64,000 nt of DNA from Hymenopellis radicata (Eukaryota; Basidiomycota; Agaricomycetes; Agaricales; Physalacriaceae), in assembly GCA_015501595.1 (NCBI GenBank), contig JADNRX010000064.1, positions 1-64,000 of the forward strand, given 5' to 3'. The notes under the pieces were generated by a model that worked only from the letters and a program-made list of their open reading frames with translations, was not told the origin of the DNA and did not search any database. A program made the translations under genes and the position numbers. Below are positions 1 to 11,043 of the stretch, piece after piece. Every line of letters begins with the position of its first letter. The first letter of the stretch is position 1.

Positions 1-95
1 GGCACCTTGATGAAGAAGGTGAAGAATAACAGGAGGAATTGGAACTGAAACAATCGTCAGGACTTGATATAGAAATATAGTATTTACTTACATTT

Positions 96-892
96 TTACA
101 ATTCGCTGACGCTGAGATCGAGCTTGGTCAGAATAAAGAGACGCTGTACGCCCATACGAATCCAGTCCTCGATCTTCAACTCTAGGCCAAGAGACAGCTG
201 ACGAATGGCTGGACCACTCATCCGATGCAGCTCGATTTTGATCTTGGCGGCGACGTGCTCAGCTAACAGATAGTCCGCAGCACGCAAAACAGTCAGAAGC
301 TCATTCTCATGAGCCTCAATTGCTGGACGACGGAGCTCTGTATCTAGGAGATCGAATCGGAAGTGTGGAATATTCCTTTGACTAGGGATACGATTAGCTA
401 GCACCTTTGCATGTCGGACTAGAGATGTACATAGAGGTCATGTCCGGAAAGTAGGCATAGTCCAAAAACACTTCAAATTGAGTGGCCGTGACTCCACCTT
501 CAGGAGCAGTGATGATGCCAGGATTCGACGCAGAGCCTAGAGGTCCTTTAGACTGTGCCTTTGCAGTAGCACTACTGGTGGGGGCATCATTCGAAGCAGG
601 CATCAGAAGTTCCCTCAAAAAGCATAGATCACCGATAAATGCAGAGATCCTCGTTATCAAGCTGCCATGCAGACAAAATAGGACCTGGTGCGTGTCATCG
701 TTGCTCAACTATGCAGGTCTAGTAGTGAGAAGGGAACTGTTTCAATAAAAAGACACATACTAGGAGGTATAACGACCCATCGTCGTAGTAGTGACGACTT
801 TGAACAATATCAACAACCACATCTTCATCTATAGGTGTATCTGTCAGAAGGCAAGTGAGGGTGATACGAGTAAAAACAACAACACACTGCAT
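96..892 (-). CDS. BTB/POZ domain protein, possibly broken
   Basis: Reading leftward from an ATG at 892, one exon gives an acidic stretch ending YYDDGSLYLL. An intron (about 752-703) then joins to a frame reading VLFCLHGSLITRIS and later TATQFEVFLDYAYFPDMTS and MYISSPTCK. These are the wording of the BTB fold in the large Agaricomycete BTB family, which mediates dimerisation or cullin-3 adaptor binding. A second frame (404-96) reads LLTVLRAADYLLAEHVAAKI and DWIRMGVQRLFIL, the usual helical part after the BTB core. The two frames meet at about 394-404, where only an implausible intron of about 23 nt would join them. The gene may therefore carry a small indel, or I may have misjudged the splice. 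The C terminus could also continue off the window edge. Start choice is uncertain. Confidence 0.6.
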
Positions 893-942
893 ACGCGTGT
901 TCCGTCTAGCTACCCTGACATGGCCTAGCCTATCTCTTACTC

Positions 943-3023
943 ATGCTACGATTACCGCCTCTACCCAGATTCCAACCAACGGCAACAAGTACAGCATGGT
1001 CTCCCACAGTATATGAAGCCTATGAGCTGCTCTCAACTACTGTACTCTCTGCAGAAGGAGCAGTTCGACAAGATGGGGAACCTATTCGGATCGAGCATCA
1101 CATCGATCACGTTCTTCAGACGGCGCTGCCCATTTTAGAGGCTATGGAGGAGAAAGCAGCTGAAGAGGGTATACCTGTGGAATGGCTCCAAGAGGCCGCA
1201 GAATATACGGCAGGCTTATTGACACGTCTTATGGAGGCTCATCACACCGCTGGTCTCGAGTCTGTTGAACTTATATCTTCACTCTTTCCATTCTGATTTC
1301 AATCAATAGAGACACAGAACACATCATCTGACCAGTTATTTCTGTCACAGTCCATACTGGTCGACCAGGACGTCCACGCAAAGAAGTAGATCCTGCTATT
1401 CTTCGCGACGCATATGCGTCTGGGGTTCGGGTTACCTTAAAAGGTTTAGCTGGCCGGGCCAACATGCATCCACGCACACTTAAAAGAAAACTGCGTCAAC
1501 AGGGCATTTCCTATAAGCGTCCTCCTTTATCAGACTTTGAATTGGATGCCATTGTGCGACGACTCAAGCGACATATCCCTCATTTAGGACTGCGCTACAT
1601 TTCCGGACACCTAGCGCAGAACGGACTTCGCATTTCAGACTATAGGATCGCAGCATCTTTGCAGCGAGTAGACGCCTTAGGACGTGTTCTTCACAAGCCT
1701 GCTGCTATAAAACGTCGCGAATATCTTGTCTCACGACCGGATGCTCTGTGGCATGTTGACAGGCATCATAAGCTTATTCATTGGGGTATCGTTATTCATG
1801 GCATAGTTGACGGATACTCCCGCGCGGTGAGTAGTACTCACTTTACTCTTGGCTACATCTCAATACATGTTAGGTGGTCGGTCTCCAAGCAAGTGATAAC
1901 AATCGCTCAGCTACGGTTCTGCAAATCTTTCTGGATGCCGTTGAGGATTGGGGATTGCCGTCTCGTGTACGCGCTGATCATGGACGAGAGAACAAAGCAA
2001 TGGCAGTAATGATGTTGATGAGGTGTGGACTTCATCGTGGATCATTCATATGGGGCGCGTGAGTACTCAGATTCGTTGAATGGCTATTATATAACATGAA
2101 TTCTAGATCGACACGAAATACACGCATTGAAAGACTATGGGTGGAAGTCGGTTCACATTTTGCTAGGGCATGGCGGGCCTTCTTCCTTCGTTTGGAAGCT
2201 CTTCATCAGTTGGACCGACGCGACCCCGCTCACTTATGGATTCTACATCATCTATTTTTGTCGCATATCAATCGCGACTGCAAAACCTTCCAGCGAGTTT
2301 GGAATGTGCATCCCATTTCAAGACGTGGTCGAAATCAGACCCCTTTAGTATGTGTGTTCTCTTTGTCAAATTTAGCAGTAATGTGATAACTACATTTTCA
2401 AGACTATGTATTTTCTCGGGCGTCTCGATAAGGGCACATATAAGGATGACTGTAAAGGAATGGACCTCTCTGAGATTTACGAGCATTATGGTGTTGATGG
2501 ACCCTTTTCTAAGCGGACGCGCGCACGCACTGGGTTTTGGACTGACGAAGAGATTCTTGCCATGCCAGATAGCGATGAAGAGGAGAGTGATGATGAGGAG
2601 ACTAGAGAGGAGCCGGAGCAGAGTGAGAGTGAGACGGAAGACAGTGGGGGTGAACAAAGCGAAGTAGAGGAGGAGGATTTGTCTGTGCATAGTGGACTGG
2701 CAGAGAAGGAGACAAACTGACAGGTACACGTCCCATCGAAGACTAATCTCTTTGCAGGTGCTGCAAACTTAGAGGGTATGTTTGATGATGCACTGCGTCT
2801 TGCCCAATCGACAGGTAGTATTCCACATGGATATGGAATGCTACCACATGAATGGGAGCAGGGCGAGTATCCCAGCTATGAGCTACTGCCGGTTGGAAGG
2901 CGGGTAGGAAATGAGCTGCGAATTAATCTACCTGACGAAATCTGGCGCCCTCGGGCTCAACTATGGGTTCAAGCTTTGGATATTTATTATAGCATCTGTG
3001 TACATATGAACCTGGATTTGTAA
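943..3023 (+). CDS. Integrase-like (DDE/rve fold) protein of a basidiomycete mobile gene family
   Basis: At least five exons. The N terminus is helical (943 to about 1250). [13 protein letters not shown] segment and a helix-turn-helix-like stretch ([20 protein letters not shown]) follow. The catalytic core begins at [15 protein letters not shown] and [12 protein letters not shown] (first Asp), continues after an intron (from 1828) with [12 protein letters not shown] (second Asp region) and [19 protein letters not shown] (likely Glu). The C-terminal part reads [19 protein letters not shown], then after an intron [13 protein letters not shown], an acidic tail, and the final exon ending at 3023. 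Single-gene integrases of this wording occur in many copies in Agaricomycetes. I recognise the family but not a formal element name. I found no terminal repeats around it. WHVD-R replaces the commoner WH-DGNHK, so activity is uncertain. Confidence 0.72.
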
Positions 3024-3166
3024 TAGTCATGCAACGTGGACTTGTACTCGACACATTGCGGCGTAACGTGAGAACTTTTCATTTTTCCCTTTTACCCTCA
3101 TTCATTGCTTTCTCATTTAATTTCTTCTCCTTCTCTCTCTTCTATCTCTAGGCGGTGCTGTAAAGC

Positions 3167-5415
3167 ATGTCAGACCTTCCTCACACTGACAGCGTTATTA
3201 TTTTTTGCACCTTTAAGAGTGCGGCGTCTGGGCAGTGTCTATGCATTTTGCATGGACCGTCAAGTCCTAGAGCTGTTACTTGCGACGAATGTGGTCATCT
3301 TCTTTCCTTAGGAGCACCTTTGATCATGCCTGGGGATAACGAGGAGGATGAAGAAGGAGACTCTTCGGCTTCTCAACACAGGTCCGACGGATTTGCCAGC
3401 GACAATGAAGCGGGCTATCAAACTGCTTCTCAAGGCCTCTCATCCCCCTTTATAGGCACTAGCCATTCGTCAGATGCAAATGCCTTCGGACATCACGCTA
3501 CTACTTCCACCGCCACTAACGCTGTCAATACCTCCAATGGTGCTCCCGTCGCCAGCTCGACTGCTGCTCCCCCTGCCTCCACCACCTCCACCACTGCTGT
3601 CCCCCCCACTCCCATCACTTCCGACACACCTACAGATGAAGCTCGTGTCACTGCTCATGTGCGTGAGCGAATCTTTGGTCATCTGAACATATCCCCCGAC
3701 TCCTCAAAGGATATCAAGAATGCTAAAGCTCTCTACAAAGCTTCCAAAAAGGCTAAGAGGACGTCTGGCGCTACTGTGGATGCTGCCAAGAAGCGCCAAA
3801 GTGTTGCCTCACATAACGTGTCTAGTTCCAGTGGCGCCTCTAGCTCTAGCAGCTCTAGCAGCTCTCGTACTGTATCTGGATCCAGTTCACGATCAGCAGT
3901 ATCATTTCAGACTGCTGACGAAGTCGCTGTTCAAGGCATGACTCAAGCACATAAGAAGGCGAAGGGTAAACTTCCACTGGTTCGTGTTTTTAAATGACTT
4001 GCTATACTTTTCATTCTAAATCATTATACAGGTAGCAAAGAAGTTAAAGACCGATCAGCATGACTCTGATGAAGACGACGAAGAGGCAGCCGGCACCTTT
4101 CTTGTACTGTACTATTACGACCTAGTCTTCATGGGGCGTTACCCATTATGCATACTCTTCACAGACGTTGCTCTTCATTCAGGGTCCAATTTCCTTATAT
4201 GGGCAGGCGGGGGGCGGCAGCAATAGCCGCCGCCCCAAAAAATTTCCTTTTTAGGCCTTACCCGGGGCCCAATTTTGGCCGTTACGCATTATGGTAGCCT
4301 CAACTCTTCATTTCACAGGCCTCCGTTATGAGTTATGCGAAGACTAGGTCGTAATAGTACAGTAAAAGAGGTTAGCTTCAGATGGGAGGGCATTACAGAA
4401 AGCGTACGTATTCATGCTATTTTTGCTTCACAATAGTAACCTATATTCAATAGAATGGTATGCGCGTTCCCGTAGTGGCTATCAAGCCAAATGCGGCGGA
4501 AACTAAAGGGCACTGCACTACTCTTGGTACTCTGTTTGAAGCGCCATCGGAGAAGCTCTTCGTCTTCCGCAAGGCAGGCTATAAAGAGCTTTTGGAAGAT
4601 TTAGGGCAGCTCAGCTGTCCATGGCTGGCGACTTACGTGGAACAAGGTGTCGACGACCAAGGACAAGCACCTCTCCTTCTTTGTAAAGCGAAGTACACGA
4701 CACTTAATATCATTACGAGAAGGAACACAGTTCCAACAGGAGCTGACTGCTATGCGCTGATATCCCCCCGGCACGCGAAGTCTGACAATAATAAGCTGTA
4801 CTTTGGTAAGCGCCGTCGCTTAAGTATGGTTATTCACCAGATCTAATCATTGCTTACCAGTTACACGCGACCCCATTCCCTTTGAGGTTATTCGCTTAGC
4901 TAGTAAGCTTAGTATGGGTGACGCTGTGGAGGCGTGGAACTCTATAGTTAACGCTGAAAAGCGCCATGATAGTAAGTTCTTTTATATGTGTCGTTTACTT
5001 TTACTGATAGCTTTCTATGATAGGTTTTGTTGACTCGGACGGTGTTCTGAAAGCTAAAGGAAAGGGCAGGGCAACCACAGCTGGCCGATCATCCTCAAAG
5101 CGGGTACGCAGCTTGAGTCCTGTTTCTGAAAGCGAGCATCCGACCAAGAAGACGCGCAAAATGCCAAAGCGTGCTGCTAAGACAAAGGCTGCAGGTAAGG
5201 TTATCACTGTTGTTCTAGCTAATATACTCACGCCATTTGTAGAAAACGCTATTGTGATCAGCGATGATGAGCCGCACACACCTGATGCATCTGGACCTCA
5301 GGCGAGCGCCACCACAGGTCCATCTTCTGTTTCTATAGCACCCACCACATCGGTAGATATTGGTATCTGGGCAAGCGCCAGTACATCGAATGCCTTCCGC
5401 TTTGGACACTACTAG
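3167..5415 (+). CDS. Unknown Ser/Thr-rich companion gene of the integrase, with embedded TIR element
   Basis: No function recognised. Exon 1 (3167 to about 3980) encodes a Cys-containing start, an acidic stretch (GDNEEDEEGD), long Ala/Thr/Pro and Ser runs and Lys-rich patches. Exon 2 (from about 4033) reads VAKKLKTDQHDSDEDDEEAA and runs into the TIR element at 4105. After it the frame resumes as EVSFRWEGITES, then an intron, then MRVPVVAIKPNAAETKGH through NNKLYF. Further exons follow from about 4860, 5025 and 5243, ending FRFGHY at 5415, with nuclear-type basic and acidic patches. Introns are short with GT-AG ends and keep phase. It lies 143 bp after the integrase on the same strand, so the two may travel together. 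The start could be further upstream. Unspliced, the element puts a stop at about 4224. Confidence 0.5.
4105..4364. mobile_element. 260-bp TIR element (MITE-like) inside the companion gene
   Basis: A perfect 26-bp inverted repeat: 4105-4130 begins TACTGTACTATTACGACC and 4339-4364 is its reverse complement, ending GGTCGTAATAGTACAGTA. One mismatch later the match extends a few bases outward. The interior is non-coding, GC-rich around 4200-4275, and holds a partial direct repeat (GTTACCCATTATG and GTTACGCATTATGG). I could not identify a clear target duplication. Size and structure fit a MITE. It sits where the host reading frame would otherwise be continuous. Confidence 0.8.
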
Positions 5416-6270
5416 TCCCTGGCGTGCCTTCCTCCTTCCTCCCCACCTCACACGATGATGACTTCCCATGTTTGATTTCTGTGTATGCACTTAACGCCGT
5501 CACATAGTACGATTTATATGTCTTCATGCCACATACTACCTTTCGCTCATACTACTTACTACCGCCACACTCCTTGCCATCGTAGGATCACTCTTCATTC
5601 GCTCTCTTTATCTCTGTCTGTCCTTGCTCCTATACATATACGTATTCCATGTCTATGTCTTAGAGCATATCTACCTCTAGCACAGAGATTGCTATGAATA
5701 CCTGCTTATACCTGCCTACTTTACCTTACTTAGTGCTTATAATATCTGTGTGCTCGATGAGTATAAGATACTAGAGCTAGAGCGCCACACTAAGTCAGTG
5801 GTCTTCCTACACAGCTGCTATCGCAGCTGAGAATAGCACAGGAGGATATGCCTCTCGACACCTGAGTACGAGAGGATCGGCCAATATTGGGAGGCGTACT
5901 GTCGCGTACAAGTGGACCAAAGAAGAATGTTGTTCGTGCGCGGCAGTTAGCACACACTATGCGTACACGTCAGGACCTCGAGCGGTATTGGAATGACGAC
6001 TATACTGAGTAGTACTTCTATACCTTGTCTACTCTACACTGCTACTCAATCAGTATAAGTAATCAGAGCCTGAGCCAGAGCGCCACACTTCGTCACTGCT
6101 CACGCTTGGTGGTACACTGTGCCAACCCCCCTGCCGGTTGCGGCCTGACGCGGCTTTGCGGCGCCCACGGCAGTCACGGCAGAGGAATGGACCCAAGCAC
6201 CTCTAAAACACCCCCGCTCTTTCCAGAGAATAGCACAAAACTCTTCTCCAAGTGGCTGTTGTGCTGAACA
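5416..6270. other. No gene recognised
   Basis: No open frame with recognisable wording. Two similar short words, AGAGCGCCACACTAAGTCA (about 5780) and AGAGCGCCACACTTCGTCA (about 6079), stand about 300 bp apart in the same orientation. A short frame ending RQDLERYWNDDYTE stops at about 6010 and may be the tail of an old mobile gene, but it is too short to assign. Confidence 0.4.
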
Positions 6271-6296
6271 TTGACCGTCATGCTTGAGCACACTAG

Positions 6297-6508
6297 ATGT
6301 TCGGAATTCTTGGGTAGATGTTCGGAAAGCCGAAGAATTCCGAACATTCGCGATCTGTGCCGAACATTACAACCGATTTCCGAACATCTGAGTGCGTTTC
6401 GAGTCATTTTTATGCTAAAGTGTTTGGAAATCTACACACATGTTCGGGTTTTTCTGAAATTCCCGAACATTTCACGCTTTCCCCGAACATTTCACGCTTT
6501 CCGAACAT
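6297..6508. repeat. Cluster of nine CCGAACAT / ATGTTCGG words
   Basis: The octamer CCGAACAT or its complement occurs at 6297, 6318, 6340, 6360, 6380, 6440, 6473, 6483 and 6501. The last three lie in a near-tandem array with TTCACGCTTTC between them. Both orientations are present, some pairs facing each other. It lies just outside the left arm of the inverted duplication. It could be a decayed minisatellite or a binding-site cluster; the sequence alone cannot decide. Confidence 0.75.
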
Positions 6509-8131
6509 TTCAAGACCTTTTGATTCGAAACTTCGGAACGGCTACTTGGAGCAAGGTTATAACACCTCTAGGGAATGTGCGGAAATAATATTGTCCACTT
6601 TTGGGACTCATAGTGCTGTTTGTTCAATTGATGTGTCGATTTCTTGTTCGACTTGCACAGTGAGCTTCTTTTTGAACTTGAACAGGTTCCCCACGTCAAA
6701 TTAGGCGCTGCAGATGTTAAGCGAGTATGTAACTGGCGCTTCTTCTGTGCTACCGTGACAGCTCTCCTAGTCAGACTCTCCACTCGGTAACAGCTGTTGA
6801 CAGCAAATTGTCATATAGCTGTGCAAACACGTTTGCGACCATGTATTGTCATTGATCGCGTTCTGCTTCCGTTGCAGCGGCATTTCGTTGATTCATTCCT
6901 TCCTACCACCATCACAGTCCTATTGTTTCTTTGACATCTTCTTTAAAGCTGCTAGATTATGAGCTGCACCACGCAGACCCAAGCTCGACTGATGCGGTCC
7001 ACGTTCGGAGATACCGCAGTTTGTGCTGTTCGAACCGCCTCTTGTCCTTCTTGAAAAGTCGCGTTCCTCGTTCATCTGGGAAACTGGTTCCACACATCAT
7101 TGTTCTCTGGCAGTGCCAGTTTTCCCAATTCCGTGAACTGTGTGGTTTACAGGTGTAGTTTAAAGGCTCGCCTCATCCATACCTGCATCGCCTTCCGGCG
7201 GTATATTGAGTTGCAAGTTACCTTGTGTCAAGCGCGTTTTCCTTCCCTACTTCCTTGATATCGAGCAATGTGAGTAACATTTCCTAGACCACATCATTGG
7301 GCTGAACCGGGCTGCAGGAGCGGCATAGCGCTATACGGACAGTCATTGCCATCAGTGGTTGACCAAGTCATACGCCACGAACGACCACTGCTCCCCGACC
7401 ACAACTCTGCGATCAACATCTCGTTGAGCGCCCTAAAAACCACGAAAAGCGAGGGTGATGCGCGTATCGCGGCCATCCGGGCCCAGCTACAACATCTTGA
7501 AGAAGAACACCGAGTCGTCTGGACGTCGTTGGCAAAACACGAATCAGTGTTTTCTCCGATACATCGTCTTCCCAATGAACTTCTTCTGCACATCTTCCGG
7601 CTATGCCTTCCCGACGTCTGCCACGATTTGTGTTTGAACCGCAATAACGTGCGATTCCGGCTTGCGAGGACATGTTGGTGGTGGCGCGATGTCATGATGA
7701 ATAGCCCAATGCTTTGGGCGAAGCTTGTCATACGCTTTGAACCCTACGGATGCGATGGCGGACTTGATTCCCTCGCAGACTTCCTGCGATTATCTGCCGA
7801 GCAACCGCTAAAGATTCTCGTTATACTCGGGGCGCTCTGGCAGGATAATGACATCGCGGACATGCTACGTCTCTTGATGCCCCATTCACACCGATGGTGG
7901 CATTTGGCGCTCGGTGACACTATCTCGCACGACCGCCTTTTCAAGCACTTGACGCCGGGGAGCATCCCGATGTTGGAGGAGTTGTATATTTCTGCCAGTC
8001 CTTGGACGAGTTTCGAGGACTTGGATGTGATTGCCTCTGCTCCATCGTTGAGAAAGGCTCGGCTTCCTATGGGTTTCCTCCAAATATCACGTATGCTCAT
8101 CTGTATATTGTGGGCGATGACGGGGGAAGCG

Positions 8132-11043
8132 TATGGGCAATATACTGTCTAAAAATTCAATTTCCTGCACTTTCCACTTTTTTCAGGCCTGTTCCTAGCT
8201 CACTTCACAATATTTTGATTTCACTTTGGCAAAGTGTGACCCCACTTTACTAAAGCACGATTCCACTTCGCCCAGGTGAAGAAAGTAAGACGCAAGAGCG
8301 GAAATTATGTCCGGGAGCAACGGCAAGTCGCCGGAGGACTTGCCGCTTTTGGTCACGTCACCCTCTAGAATTGTTCTGAACAGCAAATGTGTCACGACTA
8401 TTCACAACAGATCATATTTCATAATAGGTATTCAACGAATGTCAGATTAATAGTGCATTAACGAGACTGACATATCTCCATCTACTGCTGCGCGCACAGG
8501 CGCGCACCGTGTCACTCGGGCTCAGCTGTCGACCGTTTCATTCCACCAGCGCCATCGCGCGTTTTCAAGGTCCTCTGGGGCCTGGGCAGTGACACCAACC
8601 AACATCCCGCTCAGCGTTATAAAACACGGAGTACTAGAAACGGGAACTCAATAGTACTCACGGTATCAGGAGCATGAAATGTTGAAGCTCTCCCGAAAAC
8701 ACCAACAGTTTTCTCAGCATGGTCGCTGTTATGTCCAATCATTTGTGTTGGACTCGGAGATAACACACTCAGCCCGCTCATGTCCTCCTCACAACATTGA
8801 TGGCTACACACCATTTCAGAACGTCTGGGGATCATCGAACAAGCTGATCATACTCGCGAAAGATGGGGGTGCTCACGCTTGTCCCACTACCGAGCCCCGC
8901 CACACCACCGTGCAAAATCGGCCTAGCCGAGACTGCACTACAGTGTCCGGAGAAGTCTCCCGCTCATACGGTACAGGCAGGCCATCTTGAAGCATGCGGT
9001 GATGTCTGCGTTCAGTATGAAGGGCGCGGGAACGAGTCGCAGATATTACCGGTGAATGATGTGGTCGGGTGTATCCTGGATATCATGTCCCTGTGATGCC
9101 AGCCTTGTAGTCGAAGGCTATTGCTCCCATATTCAACATATTGGAATCTAGGATGATAGACTTGGAAACAGAAACGAAAGCCATCCAGTGTCTCTTACGC
9201 AGGCATTGGGGATCAGCCCAGCGTCGGGCCGCACACTTCCCTCAACGGCCCTTGGCATTGACAGTTATGTTACACACGACGTTGATGAGGGATATAACGA
9301 CGGCGGCTTATCCGGGAGAGGACGCTGTGGCCGGGGCTTACGCGTCGTGGTCCTCGTCATCGGCGAAGTCAGGTAGCTACGTCGGGGCTTACCCGTCTGG
9401 TCATTGCAGAATCGTTGTGGTGCCTTGTTGAAGGGCTTACCCGATGGTGGAAGGCTAACGAAATGAGAATGAGAAAGCATTTGTTGCGGGAAAGAAACAC
9501 ATTCGTACAGCAGACGACGAAGCAGACACGTAAGAACCGGTAGCGAACCGCATTTGAGATTTGTTGTTGCAGATTGCGGAGGGTGTCCGTGTGGAAGGAA
9601 GGAAGTATATTACTCAGCTGGGTACCGAAGGCACTGGTCCGTGCGCTGACGCGTCCCGTTGCCGTGAAGACAGCAGCGTCGAGTCCCTGAGTCGTACGCT
9701 GCCTCGTCGGGGCCTACGCGTTGTTGGTCGACGTCGTCTCCGTTGTGTTTGGAGAGTCGCACTGGGCTTACGCATCCCATTGCCGTGGTGATGGCGCAAA
9801 CATTGTCGAATCCTTGCTGAGGCTCGTCCATCCTCTTAAAAGCCGAGGCCGGCATTGAAAAATGCTGCTGCTCCGTCCTGGAGGCTGACGCGTGCGTCCT
9901 TTGCTCGCCGTCAGAGCGAAAGAAAAGTCAACCGTCATATCCACGGCTGTTTGAAGACAACTCGAGGACCGAACAGCGATGGGAACGCAAGGAAAGACAA
10001 TAATGAGCACAAGGACGAAACGGCAGGAAATAGACGCCGCCGTTTCGAACAGACGGCACTCGAGGCCTCATGAATGCGGTATGGCCTTCGGTAGCGTGAG
10101 AGAGGAGGAAAAGAGAGAATGAAAGATGCACCTGTGCTGGCAGCACAAGCTGCAGCTCGTTCTGAGCCCTCTCTTATGCTCTTCATGCCGCCTTCCAACG
10201 TAGGTGTGACGGGCCAGGGATAATCCAGCATTGTGAAGCCGGCGTCGTCATCCACAGGCGTGGCTGCTCCATCTCGGAAGCTTACGCGTGCGTGGTGCTC
10301 ATTGGGTCTTCGTCAGCTCCTTCTCCGTGACATTGGCGACGACAGCGGAACGTCTAAGGCGGGAAAACGGCGAAAAATTGAGAGTTAGGATTAAGTTCCT
10401 GTGCGATACTATGAAGAATGAGCATGCATGGGAGAGGGAATCAAGTACGAGGTGCAGAGAGGGTGCGGTCATTTTTCTTGAATTGTTCAGAGAGGACACA
10501 ATGCTGACTGGGACGGTGTCGACTCGTAGACAGTGATCTGTGTAACATGGTTCCGGCGCCCAAGATGGAGTCCGCCATAGTCCTTGAATAAAGGGCAATG
10601 TCTCCGCCACATAGGAATCCAATATACAAATCAAGGGCACGAAAGAGGGCAGAGGGCAGTGTCCGACATGACAGAGAGGCAAGCATTCATGTCCAAGCAA
10701 TGCTAATGAGTCGGCGTCGGATCTAGCAAGGAAGGCTAGAAGCTTCAGGATAGAGGCTACATGATCAAGACAGAGTGTATTCACGGCGGCGAACGCGTCG
10801 TGTCATGTCATGGCAGTTACAGACAGAGATATTTCAAGCCCCGCCGGCGAGCATTCCCAATGAAGAACCGATCTCCGGTCCTGTTCCGGCAATCAAATGC
10901 TTCGCCAAAAGCCAGTGAGAGTCTGTGAGACTGCACTCCGGAAAGTAAGGATGCCACTTCGCGAAAAGTGGGGAGAAATTGGTGAAAGTGAGTGAAATCT
11001 AGGTAAGTGCGAGCTTGAATTATTAGACAAGAATACCACCAAA
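8132..11043. mobile_element. 2.9-kb TIR element with 6-bp target duplication
   Basis: GAAGCG stands on both sides (8126-8131 and 11044-11049). The intact paralog has one GAAGCG at the same place, continuing straight into CTCTCAAAAAC: a clean empty site. The ends are inverted repeats of about 29 bp with 19 matching positions, best at the inner part GTCTAA-AATTCAA (left 8146-8160; right the complement near 11015-11030). CACTT/AAGTG words crowd both subterminal 150-bp stretches. Inside I see only short frames and no transposase motif, so it is probably non-autonomous or decayed. Size and a 6-bp duplication do not point to one superfamily. Confidence 0.78.
9308..10290. repeat. Degenerate repeated word GGGCTTACGCGT inside the 2.9-kb element
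   Basis: Variants of GGGCTTACGCGT recur in the same orientation at about 9333, 9384, 9432, 9644, 9709, 9763, 9881 and 10278, often followed by a G/T-rich stretch. Several neighbours are 48-61 bp apart, so this looks like a worn tandem array with a unit of about 50-60 bp. Two copies share longer flanks (CCGTTGCCGTG and CCATTGCCGTGG). In one frame the copies translate to related peptides such as GAYAS, CADASRC and WAYASHC, but stops interrupt them. Confidence 0.6.

Noticed and set aside
2268..2729. Minus-strand hydrophobic frame opposite the integrase tail
   Set aside because: Antisense of the integrase exon that reads [13 protein letters not shown]; composition is a mirror of the acidic tail.
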